Origin: Reticulascus tulasneorum
Taxonomy: Eukaryota > Ascomycota > Sordariomycetes > Glomerellales > Reticulascaceae
Direction of reading: 5' to 3'
DNA: 64,000 nucleotides
Assembly: GCA_001557505.1 (NCBI GenBank)
Contig: LSAX01000006.1
Location: 2,976,001-3,040,000 of the forward strand
The number at the start of each line of letters is the position of its first letter. Within the stretch, counting starts at the first letter, position 1. A program made the position numbers and the translations under genes. The notes below the pieces were generated by a model. The model did not search any database. It was given only the letters and a program-made list of their open reading frames with translations, and had not been told where the DNA came from. Of the stretch, positions 24,044 to 36,894 are shown one piece after another.

Positions 24044-26978
24044 CTAAACGATCCATTGACCAGTGCCCCAATCGACAACTGCTCGCACGATGGGACCTAA
24101 CCAAGACTGGTAATCGTCGGGATTCATCGGGTCACCGCCCCAGCGCAGCACGCGCAGCAGTGGTCGATAGTCGCCCGACGTCATATGGCGATAAGTTCCA
24201 TTCTCCGCATTCAATATTGGGAAATCCCAGCCGATTGTGAGCATGCAGTATGGTTCAACCCAAGCGGAAACAGCGCTGGAATCGACGGGAACTTCTCCAA
24301 TACCGAGTTGGATCAAACTGCCGTATGTCTTCACACCCAAGAATCCGTCATATGTAGTCATTTCCGGCGCCATGGTTGGGATATTTAGGCTACGATCAAA
24401 TCCATAGTAAGTTGCGTTAAAGCAGGTATGAACCGGGACGGCTTCGAAGCGGTAAAATTCGAACGGCTGTGATACCCATGAGTAGACCAACGGCCTTGTC
24501 ATGTTGGGAGGAGCCGTGCCATTGAGGTAAAGGAAAGTCCAGGTTGCAATGTCGACCTCACCTGGTAAGTCTATGCTGCTTGTCACGGCTGGTGTGTCTA
24601 CTCCGATGGCGGCCTTGGTGTTCGTTTCGATATAATTGGCATCATATCGACTGTAGGGAATACCAATGTACGGAACTGTGTATGTGCTGCTATCGCTCTG
24701 AACCTTGATAAAACCGGAGTAGACTGGCTGTTCAATTGGCAGATTATTCCCTGGGGCCACGAACCCAAGGTCAATGGTAACAGACTGGCCTGGCTGCAGG
24801 GTAAAGCTTGGGTCGGAGATGGATAGGTCAGCATACTTGGCCTCGTTTATGAGTACGAAGTAGAGCACTGCATGCGCACTTCCTCCATTTAGGTCGTTAA
24901 TGAATCGAATATATGAGGCTCCATCATGGGAAACGGAATAGGTTTTTGCGGCATTCGACGTGTTTTGGATCGTCAGGTTCTTGGGCGGAGGGTTTGGAGA
25001 ATCAAGCAAACTGAGTTGTGACGGTGTTATAAGCGTATCTGCCATGATTGCGTTATATGGGTTAATCAGACCGCCTCCTTGCTGCGCCGTAGACGACAGG
25101 AGCTCAGAATCAACGGCAGTGATGGGGACTGCTGTCGTCTGGAGCAAGGACACAATTTGGGCGATGCTGAGATCAGGGCGCTGCGATTTAACGAGTGCGT
25201 AACATCCTGCAGCGAACGGGGCTGCCATGCTTGTTCCTGACAAGACCGCATAGCTGCCGGCTTCCATTGGCCAAGTTGCCAAAATGCTTCCGCCGGGGGC
25301 CGAGAGCTGTGGCTTCTGGGTCATTTCCACACTTGGACCCATTGTGGAAAAGTAATCCATGGCACCTCCGGCATTATTCGGGACACTGTGAAAGTCGGTA
25401 TCTTTGAATGTCAACTGATAACTTTCGCCTGCCGGTAGCTGACGGAGTTGGCTCGTGATTATCTGTGAGTTTTGATAATCTAGCATGATCAACGTGAATT
25501 CGGCGCTCGTTCCGGGTTCCGGCATTAGGACGGGAACGGTGGCGTCCTCGTTGTAGTAAATGACCGTAGTGACGCCAATTTGTCGCAGTAAAGACACGTA
25601 AGCGGCAATCGAACATCCACCATTTCCAAAGATCAACATGGCAGTGTGCTCTGGATCAGTGATTGCCTCTTGCGCCGCTTGCCAAGCAGGGTAGTAGCAG
25701 CCACTAGCCATGGTCGAGTTGATGGGAGTGTCGAGATTCGAGCCTAGCCAATATACAGCCATTGGCTCATCTTCTACAACAGGATATACAGTAATATAGT
25801 CAATCGTCCCATTGAGATTGTTTTGCGCAGTGTACACGGTTGTGTAAATCGTGTTCTCTATGGAACCAACACTGAGGGCGTCAGGAGCCACTGAGGGGAC
25901 CGAAACACCAAAAGGACCGTTTTGCCCGTCGTTGCCGGCGGAAGCAACAATAGCGACTCCACGTTCGATGAAGTAGGTTACAATCGCAGGGTATACGGTG
26001 GCCTTTTCTCTGAAAACCTGGTAGCCAAGCGAGAGGGATATGATGTCGGCGCCATCGTCAGCGGCCCGCACCATCGCGTCCACAATGACCTCGTCGCTGA
26101 CTTGTCCAGTGCAACCAAAGACCCTGTACATGCCCAGTGTCACTTCGGGTGCGACACCTACCAGGCCAAAGCCTTCATCAGCTGCTTCGGACATCCCAAT
26201 GATACCTGCATCCGATAATCAGCTTCATATCGACTGCGTTTTTGAGATTGTCAGAGGCCTCCATACCAGCAACATGAGTGCCATGTCCACCACTAGGGCA
26301 TGTGACCAAGGGATCATCATCCGGCACAGGGGCGTTGTACCCTTTATAGTCATCTCCAACGAGATCATATCCAAAGGAGATCTTGCATCCCGGTCCAAAA
26401 CAACCACCCAGCGCGGGATGCCTGTAGTCTACACCACTGTCAACGATTGCCAGCTTAACGCCCTTGCCCTTGATCCCTATCTCGTGAAGCTTATCAACGC
26501 TGCTCATTTTCAATGGATTATTGACGTCGGCGGTGCCTATCATGTGCGGGACTGTCCCGTCTCTAGCAGCCAACGCTCCCTTCAAAGGTGCAAGCGGGGC
26601 CGCTACAAACGGCTCTGGACGAGGGACGAGTGCAACTCGCCAAACATTCTTGACTCCATCTGCTTTCCGCAGGCTTGCCTCATCCGTGCCGTCAGTGATC
26701 GTTAGAGAGAGACCGTAGAAGAACTTGGCATTGTTATACTCATGCCGGACGTTGTAATTGATTGAAGAGCCGCCGGTCTGACCAAATCGGCGAGAGGGTT
26801 TGAGAGCTGCCTGCGAGTGAGGCTCGAGCTCTACAATGTAAGTGTCGGGAAGGTATGTGACGTTGTATCTACCCTGCGGCTCTGAGAGGCCAGGCGGTGG
26901 CGCTGCAAGTGCCGGCGCCGGGAGGCCAAACCAGGCAGCCAATGCGGCGCCAGAGAACAAGGCGAGGCGATACCTCAT
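24044..26978 (-). CDS. Secreted subtilisin-like serine protease (S8, Vpr-like, with PA insert)
   Basis: Two exons, 26978-26267 and 26205-24044, with a 61-nt intron splitting the segment after the catalytic His, give 957 aa. In order: signal peptide (MRYRLALFSGAALAAWFG, cleavage near ALA); I9-type inhibitor prodomain (YIVELEPHS); catalytic Asp in AIVDSGVDYRHPALGG; catalytic His in GGHGTHVAG; a protease-associated domain inserted around residues 390-480 (LLRQIGVTTVIYYNED); and catalytic Ser in LSGTSMAAPFAAG. A long C-terminal region of beta-rich, Fn3-like modules follows. This architecture matches extracellular minor-protease (Vpr-type) subtilases of ascomycetes. It is expected to be secreted and to degrade proteins outside the cell. 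All three triad residues are present, so it should be active. Confidence 0.93.
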
Positions 26979-28711
26979 GATTGCGAATGGCTAACCGAGG
27001 ATGGCACGGTACAAGGCGTGGTATCTATCCTAAGCAAATCATAATTGAGACTTGGGCACATTGTATTCTTATAGTATTTCACGTTGAGGGCGAATGGAGC
27101 CAGCAGTCATGATAATAAATTCGTATTCGATAACAATAGAGGAACACTTTGGCCAGTCCAGGTTAGTCGCGATAATCCAATCGGCCGACATTGAACGGAA
27201 AGGGCAGGTGTCGGTGCCAAACAAACCGGGTGTTACCTATACTCCTGGGAATACGAGACCCAACAGTATATGCATGGCGGGGAACACAGAGTCAACTGGG
27301 CTCGTTGCATGGAATCAACAAGCGCAGGATTCGATTCCAGGTCTCCATCCATCTGGCGTGATCTGTATCTGTTCATACGGGGATATGATACCCGTAGATC
27401 TCGTATAGAAGCTGCTCTCGGGACAGCCGTTCCATATGTGGAGGCCACCAGCATCTTGTAGCGATCAAACAGCAACATGGCAACGCGGACTTAGTCAGGT
27501 CCTATCAACCAGCATCAACCATCCACGTGAGCAGAATTGGGGGTTGCAATGAGACGAAACTGATTCTGGGCTGCATTTGATTGACTGCAGGCACGCATTC
27601 GGGCACACCCGTATCTTAATTTAGGGTAAGCTTTTCATCCCCGGACTGCCCCCTGGAGCGTCTTTTTGCCGACGTCGCCTATCAGAGTGCTTCTAGATAC
27701 TGTGCCAGATTAGCAAAGATTCTTGAATGAAACGCTGCATTTGGGCTAGCTTCATGCATGGCACAGTCATCAAGAAACACGACGAAAGAAAAGCGGGAAC
27801 GCTGTGGATATAGCATGGAGACAAAACCAACCCGCGTTAATTTCCTGCCCCGTCATAATAGTTGAGTGGATGTCGGACACTGAGGCTCAAGATATGGCAT
27901 CAATCACGAAGCCCTTGACGTCCTAATAGCACTTAATACTGCTTGTTTGATGCCTAGATCCCACTAAAGATATGCGGAACTCCGTGGGAGCCTGCTAGAC
28001 CATTTAGGAAGGACTCTGGAGCGCATGTGCAGTGGCAGGCGCTTGAACTGTGGGGATCGAGATAGGCATGGCCAGACCCCAGGCGACAGCCGGCGTTGCA
28101 TAGCCCAGGTTGAATCCATCCCAAATGCAGGACTTGTCCGGCGGCCGAGATGCCGCATCTCGATTCATCGAAAATTGGTATCACCATTTCGTTAGCGCCT
28201 CTTAATTAGAGATCCCCGAGAATGCAGTTCACTGTCCATAGTAGTCGCTCAACTCAAGCCTGAGACAGGTAGAGATCGTCCCATTCGAACTAGCTACCAT
28301 ATCTCGATGTAGATTTTGATCTCACAATGCGGTTCCAGGTCCGGGTTATGATCACATGAAAGTAGTGAATAAAACGCCGGGTCAAGTGTTTTTTAATGCC
28401 AGATTAAGATCATTTGAAGGAGCAACATCATAGTACGTCTCAATGAAATGCCATGCAAGAGGACGAGATTTTCATCTCTCCATAAACTGCAACTTGCATT
28501 TCATCTCGTTTCACATAAGTAGTGGCCTTTGGCTCTCGGGAAGCCCCAGATGAGCATCAGAGATTTACGGTGCATATGCAGAGGTGCAAAAACTCGATGT
28601 CATGAGCGGACAGTATGACATGTCAATTCAAAGGCAGTCCAGCCGACAACGAAACATTTCTACTTTCTAATACAATGGACGCGCAATGGAAAACCCGAGC
28701 AGATATATTGC
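26979..28711. other. Intergenic, 1.7 kb
   Basis: No convincing gene. A sequence near 27328 (GATTCGATTCC) resembles a tRNA B box, but no A box or acceptor stem could be built around it. The region contains the promoter of the subtilase. Confidence 0.4.
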
Positions 28712-29371
28712 TCACAATCCACGGAAGCCCTTGACTGGGAAGTTAAGGTTGGTATGATGCATTTCCGGCTTCATGGATCCAACGTAGACAGACTTGTCAA
28801 CCGCGTTGCTCGCCTCGAGGCTCGTCCACCCGATAGCTGCAACGAAGATCTTCCCACCATTCACCTCGTCAAGCGTGTATCCACGGGCGACTCCATTGCA
28901 TCCGGGAAGCTCGGACGCCTTTTCAACCTGGGCCATCATCTGGTCCTCAGGCACGGTGCAGTTGAGAAAGCTTAAAGTCTCTACGATTGGCGAGCTGATC
29001 ACAGGCTGTGGAGCGAGTGGCTTAAAGCGAAGGTTGTAAGCAGACGGCATGCCCCCGAGGGCAGACTGGAACTTCTTCATGACTTCCTCGTGGTCGGCGG
29101 ACTTTGTCCACTTCTCATTGGCCTCGGGTTTGATCCAGACTAGACATGTTAGATTTCGCAAAACGATGCTTTCGGATGAAACTGTACCAATAAGAAGATC
29201 GAGCTTCTACTGGTCCTCGCTCCAAGGACCCCAGCGGGTGCGAAGATAGCCATCCTGCGTCCTCAGGGTCTGGAGCATGAACTTGAGTTGCAACTTCCAG
29301 TCTTCCACGTCGCCCTTTACAGGGATAATCACGTGGGACGTGACTGTGTTGGCCATCTTTGTACGATCCAT
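28712..29371 (-). pseudogene. ABM-fold-like (dimeric alpha/beta barrel) protein with in-frame TAG
   Basis: The frame from 29371 encodes a small soluble protein (MDRTKMANTVTSHVIIP, DWKLQLKFMLQTLRTQDGYL) and stops at a TAG at 29207-29209. The same frame continues sensibly past the stop (KLDLLI) to a consensus intron at 29140-29187 (48 nt: GTACAG donor, TCTAAC branch, TAG acceptor). That intron splices in phase to VWIKPEANEKW and runs to the stop at 28712, about 203 aa in all. An earlier GTAGAA donor at the stop itself leaves no acceptor in the right phase, so the stop seems real. The two-halved layout resembles fungal antibiotic-biosynthesis-monooxygenase-like barrels. It could be a recently disrupted gene, a translational read-through case, or a sequence error. 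Confidence 0.6.
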
Positions 29372-30575
29372 TGTAGCTGGCGTTGTTTGCGAGTTGGATT
29401 GTGAGATGATGTTTGTATTTGGGCAGATAATATCGTCTGTGGATGATTGCTTCTTTGTGTTGAGTGTGTTCTGTCGAGAGAATTGTTCATCCTGGATCTG
29501 CATTGGTCCTTATATACATGTGGAAATATGCTGTTGATGATGTTCGTCAATACGAAAGTTGCCTTGGACTAGCCCATTACCTTCGTCATCCGAGATTCAT
29601 TCGGCGTGGGTTTTCTAGCCACGGAATCCGAGAACTCCGGCAGATGCATTCCTAGAATCAGTTGATGTTCTTCAATTGCTTGATTAGATCCGGTAGTGGA
29701 GAATGATGGCTACCTCAGTCACCCGCCTAACTCGCGTTTGTGAATTCTTGCGAGCGGCAATGGCTCAATAACGGCCGAGAAGATTAGACGAATGGCAGCA
29801 CAGATAGAGGAATTCCATACGATGCACCGTAAGGAACGTTTCGTTTCATTCAGGCGACTCGTCATCGGCAATCGATTGTGGGGTGTTTCATCAGCCCGCC
29901 AAAAACAAAAAGGTCAGTGCTCCTTCGCATGGCGGAGCGATTTGCAGACACAACCCCGATGGAAGCTTCTTAGAATCACAATGCTTATCCCTGGCATTGT
30001 GGCTATGTCGTAGCTGAGTGCGGGCTGAGGGTCCGGTCCGGTTTGGCTCCCCTCCGACGGATCGCAACTGCATATAGTAATTGGAACCCTAGTCTGGGAG
30101 GATGGGGCAGGCTATACTAATATCATGCCAGGCTAAAAGAGAAGAAGGGCTATCACAGTGTGTACTGGTCACTCTCTGGCGAGCATCATGGTTTCTATTG
30201 CACATTTCCAGATAACGCTTTGAATATGCCACCATCCTTCTTCGAGAGCTCAGCTGGAGGGCCAGATTCAACCAAATTGCTGGCCTCGAGAATCAGCATA
30301 ACATCGCTACCCATGATCGAGAATACGAGGAGACGAGGAATGCAATCGTCATCAGGCATCAGGACAGTAGCATGTTAAGCTATCATCAATACATCAAGGA
30401 TACAAGCACTCCTGAGAACAGAGCATACCAGTGTGTCATGGCTTGCAATACCATACAATACCGACTCATAGAATTGGTATTTGAATCCAGAAATTTGCAC
30501 CGCTTCCCAAGCAATCGACCAAGAAGAAACCCACGCGAGCGCCGAACCGGTATGGCATCCGAAAGCCTAGCCCCA
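29372..30575. other. Intergenic, 1.2 kb
   Basis: No gene is supported. In-frame upstream ATGs of the ABM-like gene extend to 29503, but the added residues are low-complexity Gln/Ser/Thr and probably lie in the 5' UTR. Confidence 0.4.
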
Positions 30576-31930
30576 TTACCTTTTGTTCTTATAATCCTTT
30601 ACATTCTGCTCATGGACAACTGTCTGAGTTGTAACCAGAATCCTCGCCTGGCTCTCGCCAGCCTCACTATCAAGATGAACTGATGTTTCGGAGCTATCAT
30701 CATAAGCGGTCACTCCCCGGTTCGAGTTCCGGCCGTATATTGCTGTCGTAACCTTGGATGGGAGCTCAGAATACACCTCGGCATTCTCCTTCAGACCTTC
30801 CTGACTTCCTCCTGGCATCACGTTGTCCAGAGCATAAATTCCAGCATTTGTATTCATTCCATGGGTGGCTCCGCGTGAACGGGCGGCTCCTCCACTAACC
30901 ATATGGTCACGGCTGTGGTTGCCAGAGAAGCCGGGAAAGACCTTGCGTACTAGGGGTCGTAGCATAGGTAGACATGCACATATAATGCCGCAGTTGAGCT
31001 CCACGATGGTCCAGCAGGTGGTCTCAACATTGTCCCAAGTTTGGTCGGTGCGGCCAGTCGACAGGCGCAGGTAAAATATGCGGATAACGGAGAGAATACA
31101 TGTGCTGGAGAGACAATTAGAGGATCTGTAGCCATAAAACAGAAAATGTGGACTGGACTTACAAGAACCCAAGACAAAATATGCCGATCACAAGAAGCTT
31201 TTGCTTCCGGCGAAGCTGGAGCGCCCGTAGCACAGGCAACGGGACAAGGAAGACAATGAAGTCGGTGATGATATTCATTGACGACGTCGTATACCATATT
31301 GGCAGTGTATCAAGACAAACGCGAGCTCGAGCGGGGAAGAAAAATGACACTGGATTGCATGCCAGCCCAAGAAGAATCTCCTGTAACACACCCCAGAGTA
31401 CCAGGAAGATAATCAAGGCATTGCATGTCCATTGCATGGCTTGACCTGTGAAAATGCGTCGGTATTGGAGTAGGAAGGAGATCTTGATTAGGATTTGAGC
31501 TGCGTTGTATATGATGATGGATGCGAAGAGGAACTATATACTTGTTAGTTCGTGCCGGAGAACCAGCTGGAGGAACCCAGAATACCTTCAACTGCAAGAG
31601 ATTGTCAGCATCACTAACGGTCCAAATATGGCGGCCTAATCCATGCTTCGCCTCTAAAGAAAATCAGAAGTCAGAGGATGCAGAATAGCGCTCGAAGGAG
31701 GAGGGTGAAATACGAAAGCATGTCATGACCGTGACCCCAACCCCAAGAACCTGGGCGATGGCAATGAGCCAGTCATCGGGGCCAGGCGTCTTGAGAATCG
31801 CGATTCGGGTGTACAGTCGCAGTATGACAACAATGGTAGAGATGATCACAAAGACGATGGAGATTGCAATGATAACAAGTGATTTAGTCTCCGCGTCGAC
31901 AGCCGCATCGGCTCTGGGGATTGCGGCCAT
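30576..31930 (-). CDS. Rhodopsin-domain integral membrane protein (SatQ/PTH11-like)
   Basis: Four exons, 31930-31714, 31653-31586, 31533-31163 and 31104-30576, join in phase into 394 aa. The protein begins with an extracellular N-terminus and a first helix (SLVIIAISIVFVIISTIVVIL), then the hallmark RLYTRIAILKTPGPDDWLI of the fungal Rhodopsin_dom family. Further helices include LFASIIIYNAAQILIKIS, ALIIFLVLWGVLQEILLG, the MNIITDFIVFLVPLPVLRAL segment typical of the family, and CWTIVELNCGIICACLPMLRPLV. A soluble Ser/Asn-rich tail of about 130 residues follows. The fold has seven helices, but no retinal Lys is expected in this family. The molecular role is unknown; some members lie in secondary-metabolite clusters. 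Confidence 0.88.
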
Positions 31931-34345
31931 TGGGATGTGATTGTGGGGTGGTTCACCAAGGGGGTGTCATCAATGAGTCTGACAGATTTAGTGGACCCAG
32001 TCTATCGGTAGCCTTGCAGCAAGTTCTGTCAGAAAAAAGGACCCGTCGTTGTCTAGTTATATGTTACCACATGGCAGACACGCGAGGAGGCAGCATCTAC
32101 GCCATCGGCAATACCAGCTCAAGCTGGCTTCTCCAATAGCAGCGGGGGTAGGCCAGCAGCAGTCCGTGCTATCATCTAACATTCGAACTCTTGGGAACAT
32201 GATTTCGCCTCCGACAGAATGGTACGCAATGAATGGACGCCCCAAGTCGCGCACGGTAGTTGCGTGAGCCGTGGGGGGCATTTCTCCGCCCGTTTTGACG
32301 GTTTAGCGTATATTTGTCAGGGTACCCAGGTGCAAAGAAACCCCTATCTGGCACTGCTCGACACTTTATAATCAAGGAGACAAGCTTGTTTTTGACATCG
32401 CTTGCATGGGCGCACTGACAGATGCCAAATGTCAGCCACGGACTGGGGTCGCATCAAATACGAACGTCCGCCGGATTGGGCATCGTTACCTCTCCCGGGC
32501 ACAGCAAACGACTCCTGATTCGACGCCGGAATTGGGGTTGCGGCGCAAAACTCGCTACCGCGAGTTTAATAGTACCCAGCTTAGCATTTGTTGAAACGCT
32601 AGAGAGCAGGCATCGGCCGCTGTACTTGTGTTGATTTAAGCATTTGCATAATTGATCGCCAACGAACCAGGAAACGGGACTTTCCACTCATGTCGAGGAC
32701 GGTGATAGGAGGCCAGAAGTAAAATGGAACGAGAATCCTGGCACGCTATCTACGAGCCACCATTTGTATATTATTGGGTGCGAAGCAGATAAGCAATGAA
32801 ACTCAACGTGATGGTGAGGCATCACTGACTTTGAGAGGGAGCTGATACTTTCCACTTCGACCCTGAGCATGTACAGACAGACAAGCAGGGATTAATACTT
32901 ATATGGCGCGGATCTCTTTGCTGACTGATTTTGTTCATTACATAGATAGTTTGGCACAATTCGCAGCTGCGTTTCTACGTTTAGCTACGCAAGTAGTAGT
33001 CTAGGAGATCATGCAGCTATTCGGAGCTCTGCACTATTGGAGAAAGCCACACGTAAGATGGCTGGAAGTGTGGAGATGGATTCCATGCTAGGAACGAAAG
33101 CTTTTGTGAAGGTCGGGGAACTATTGATCCCTAGAGGTACATATTCCTTGTTTCAACTTGATTTGACCTTGCTCGATTTGACATCGCAGCAGTTACTCAA
33201 TCATACCACCCCATGTTCCTGCGCCCCCATTTAGGGCACGGCACATTTTCATCGACATCATCATTCGGTTCCAATCGACTAATTTAGAGGCTGGCTTTGA
33301 CATGGCGTAGAGGCAGCCGAAATTTTCAGAATGTTCCCTCCTTATAATGATTCCCTCTCGGAAGCCAGATGTAAGATTTGGCTAAGCAGGTATACTCGGT
33401 ATGAAAGCCGTAGTGTGATTTCTGTGTAGGTGTCTTGGATATTGACTGTGCTACTCACCTTCCTTTGTCTTACGATTATTTCCAAGTGCCGTTGGACCGC
33501 AGCCATGTACCGGGCTTGGCCGACCGACCCCCTCATCAGTGAGCAGAGCCTGAGAGCTAATTGGATTACTTCAAGCGTTATAGCCACTGTACTACTATGA
33601 TATATGTTTTATGCTATTGGATTAGGGACCTTCGCTGGGAGGAAATCTGACATAATTATGGTCTGTGACAATCAATGATCACTTAAGCCGATGTGGTCAT
33701 TTACCCAATTCCGGCAGTCGTTCAGAGACTACGATTTATAGAGAGGGTCTAGAAAGCATAACAACTGGTAGCCAAATGTTTGCTAGGGAGTCACGGGCTT
33801 CATTCTTCTTTTCTTCAAGTTTGTGTCTATTGGTATAATTGGATGCTGCTAGAGGCCGATGCCCATTGACGCCTTTTCCGAGATTCTCTGCGTGTTGATC
33901 CTTCAAGCCAGAATATGTCTGATAATCTTCTGATGAGAGCATGTTGATAACAGGTGAGGCGATATGCTCCTTGCTGAGTGTGGCGTACTTGCTTAGCTCT
34001 CAGACTCCAGCCCAGAGTGAGGTCCTTGTCGCAGCCAAGCCAATGTCTCATCATAGTAGAAGATCCATGCTGCCACGTCACACTAAACATTAGCCCCTAG
34101 ACATGCCCATATCAATCGATGGTATTCGAAGCGATTCACACCCGGAACCGTCATCCTCGTTCCCAAAACAGCTGAATCTCAAGCCGCAAGTCGACCAAGA
34201 AATCAGGATCCCCGTCCCATCTCTTCCCCCCAGATCAAGGGTGCGGGTGGGAACTAGAAAGATGAGCAAGATATTGGACATATATGTACGCTTTTTAAGA
34301 TACACGCCGCGCTCCCACGATCCGCGATAGCCATCTGTCAAATCC
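31931..34345. other. Gene-poor 2.4 kb
   Basis: No gene is supported; only short frames lacking motifs or splice partners. It includes the promoter of the rhodopsin-domain gene. Confidence 0.4.
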
Positions 34346-35075
34346 TTATTCTTCTACTTGCCCTGTGGCAGCTGCGAAATTGGGTGCTCGCGCGGTGTTG
34401 AAGTTCAGAGTGAAGTAGCCGTATGCATCGTGGACCAAGAAGGTTGAAGCGGAATTGGCTGGCTGCGCGACCGCTCCAGAGTTGTCCCTGGAGGCGAAGG
34501 CAAGCGAGATACTGGTACCGGAAGGGTTGATCGATCTCACACTCGAAGTGCCAGTCCATTGACTGCATCCCTTGCATACGGCGCTGAATGTCCAGTGAGT
34601 GCTATTGCTACCGGTATCTTTGAGGACATTGTACGTGGCGCCAGTATAGACCGTTGGTAAGCGATGTTGGCTGGTTTGGTCAGTAATTAGCGTTCCAAGT
34701 CTTCTACGCCCGTTTCGAGCAATCGTCGCTGCTGGCGCCGCCATGGGCAACTTACTTGGTGAATCGGGAAGACGCCACCACATTATTGCCATTGGGCCAA
34801 GCAACGGTCAGTGGCGAGTTGGTCATCTGCCCCCCAAACGAGATGGATGCCCATCCCACCGACCTCGGGGCCACAATCTGAACGGCGATATCATATGGAG
34901 CCACCGAAACGTCGGATGGAATTGCTATTCGGTATGCGACATTCTTATAGCTGAGAAATTCGTTGTAGCAGAGTGATGTTGACTGACTGCACCACCGCGC
35001 AGAGTCGACAGCGTTCGCACCCAACGGAGCCGTAAGGACGCTCAAGAGAGCAAACAAGGTAGTTGGGATCCTCAT
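34346..35075 (-). CDS. Secreted stand-alone cytochrome (AA8 / CDH-cyt DOMON) domain protein
   Basis: Two exons, 35075-34756 and 34670-34346, join in phase (84-nt intron 34671-34755) into 214 aa. A signal peptide (MRIPTTLFALLSVLTAPLG, cleavage after ANA) precedes one domain resembling the b-type cytochrome of cellobiose dehydrogenase: SLCYNEFLSYKNVAYRIAIP, IVAPRSVGWASISFGGQM, and FLVHDAYGYFTLNF near the end. The expected haem ligands are present, Met84 in GGQMTN and the His of LVHDAYG. There is no flavin dehydrogenase domain, cellulose-binding module or transmembrane anchor, so it is a free haem protein. Such single-domain AA8 proteins are thought to shuttle electrons to lytic polysaccharide monooxygenases or to reduce iron outside the cell; this is inferred from the family. 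Confidence 0.85.
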
Positions 35076-36894
35076 TGTGAATGGCCTCAACTGAGAAACA
35101 GAAAACGAGGCAGCTGAGGAACTTTTGGGAGATTCCGGTAAAAGGGAAGGGGGCGGGTATATTACAGGTTACACGACAAAACCGGCGCAAGTCAGACACA
35201 TATTCGTTGGCTTTTCAATCTTTTATGGCTGTCACCACTTTGCCCATCTCCAAAACTGCTATCATATCATCTTAATTCCCAGAAACAATTTTGGAGAGAT
35301 TTGGAGCCCTTATGCGGGGGAGCCGGCGGCTAAAGTCCATCATCGTGGCCAATGTGCCACTCGGAGGGTGTGGTATATAGAGACTTATATCATCATTCAT
35401 TTAGAGCGGAGCCTCTTCAATCAGGTTCGCAATTCAGAAAAAGGCCCGGATCAACCGCGGGGCAGTAGAGTCTGGCTGAAAATGGCAGGATTTGGGTCTC
35501 GGAAGAGGATATACTCATGGCAGCGTCGTAACGTCATCAAACTCATGTGCCACACGTGCTTGACGCTGTTACCACCGTCGAAGCACGAGATATCATCCCT
35601 GCAGGGGGCCGCCGAGATTGAGGTCGCTTTTGAGAGGAGAAGAGCGTGGCACGTGGATTGGTATTTATATCTATGGGCCTAGACAAGACCGTGTGGCGTC
35701 GCTGCTTCAAACATCTGGTTTATCCAGTCCCCACGCTCGGTTTTGGAGATCCTTTCAGTCCAATCTGGACTCCTGTAATCTCGCTCGTCAGGCTCCCGAT
35801 TGGTTGGCCCTCGAGGTGGAATGCTCAGCTTGTCGACCAGGCACCTGGTTTTGGTCATGATACCCGAGCTGCATGCTTGTCGAAGACCTCCAGCGTTGCT
35901 TTCTAAACCTGGAAAGAGGAGAACGTCGCACACTTGTTCTGTGTTCTGGAATCGATGACACCTCGTCTTTGTTTTTGCCGCTTCGGCCAAGAAATGTCCC
36001 TTATCTTCGTTTGCACATCACGGGACACCATCTAATGATTGATTACTTGTTGCGGGTCTGGCCAACGAATGATGCGAGACTATGACACCCTTAACGGATC
36101 TGCGGCGAATGACCCGTGTGCCAAATGCCCGTTTCTTCGTCGCTTAACTTCTATTTGTGGATACCAAAGTCTCGGCGCACAAAAGATACATGCATGCAGC
36201 CTCGAGATTCCGGTCCTGCGACGAGCTACGAGTTTGAGGAGAATGTTGGTAATGAAGACTACGGGATTCGATAGAAGAGCATAAGCTTCTGTCTCCGGAT
36301 TGTAGTGCCCATTTTAGTACCGACATTCACGGGCCTCAGGGGCGTGGACGCCGCACTACTACTCTGTACCCCGCTTGATGCCAACCACTCCAAGCAAGAC
36401 TCGGCAACCCTTCCCCACGGACCAGTGCCGTGAGTGCATGTTCTCTCCGGGGTGTAACATCAACAATAAGCTTAGCACCGCTAGCAAGAGCAAAGTCAGG
36501 TAGCCGTGCTAGGCGGATAAGTCGGCGCTTAAGTCACACCCGGACTAACTCTTCCGATGTTGCAGCTCAGCTTCAATCCAGCCTATGAAAACAACAAGGA
36601 TGGCAACACACCGATTGCCATTGGTGAGTCAGTAATTTCGAAACTCAAAAATGCTACTGGAGAGTCACATAGAATGGAACAACCATGAGGGGGCGACGTG
36701 ATCGCGATCATGAGTTGCATGCAAACTGGTTTGATTTGTTCGTTCGCACCATTCCGGTCAATGCAACCGTTGCAACCTACTTGTGGCCTGTCGAACGGAA
36801 TACAAAACGCCATACACAAAGTGGACATGTCCGATGCCGTCAACGGTTTAACCCATACCGGACTTCCAAGCTTGACCAATACTTCATTCCAACT
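35076..36894. other. Intergenic, 1.8 kb
   Basis: A 185-codon plus-strand frame at 35125 has no recognisable motif and begins inside the promoter of the AA8 gene; I do not call it. Nothing else is seen. Confidence 0.4.

Noticed and set aside
27300..27345. tRNA-like B box GATTCGATTCC
   Set aside because: No matching A box, acceptor stem or anticodon arm could be folded around it.
30715..30740. GGTTCGAGTTCC, B-box-like
   Set aside because: It lies within the coding sequence of the rhodopsin-domain protein and lacks the rest of a tRNA.
35125..35682. 185-codon plus-strand frame
   Set aside because: Begins in the AA8 gene promoter, contains no recognisable domain and shows random-like residue use.
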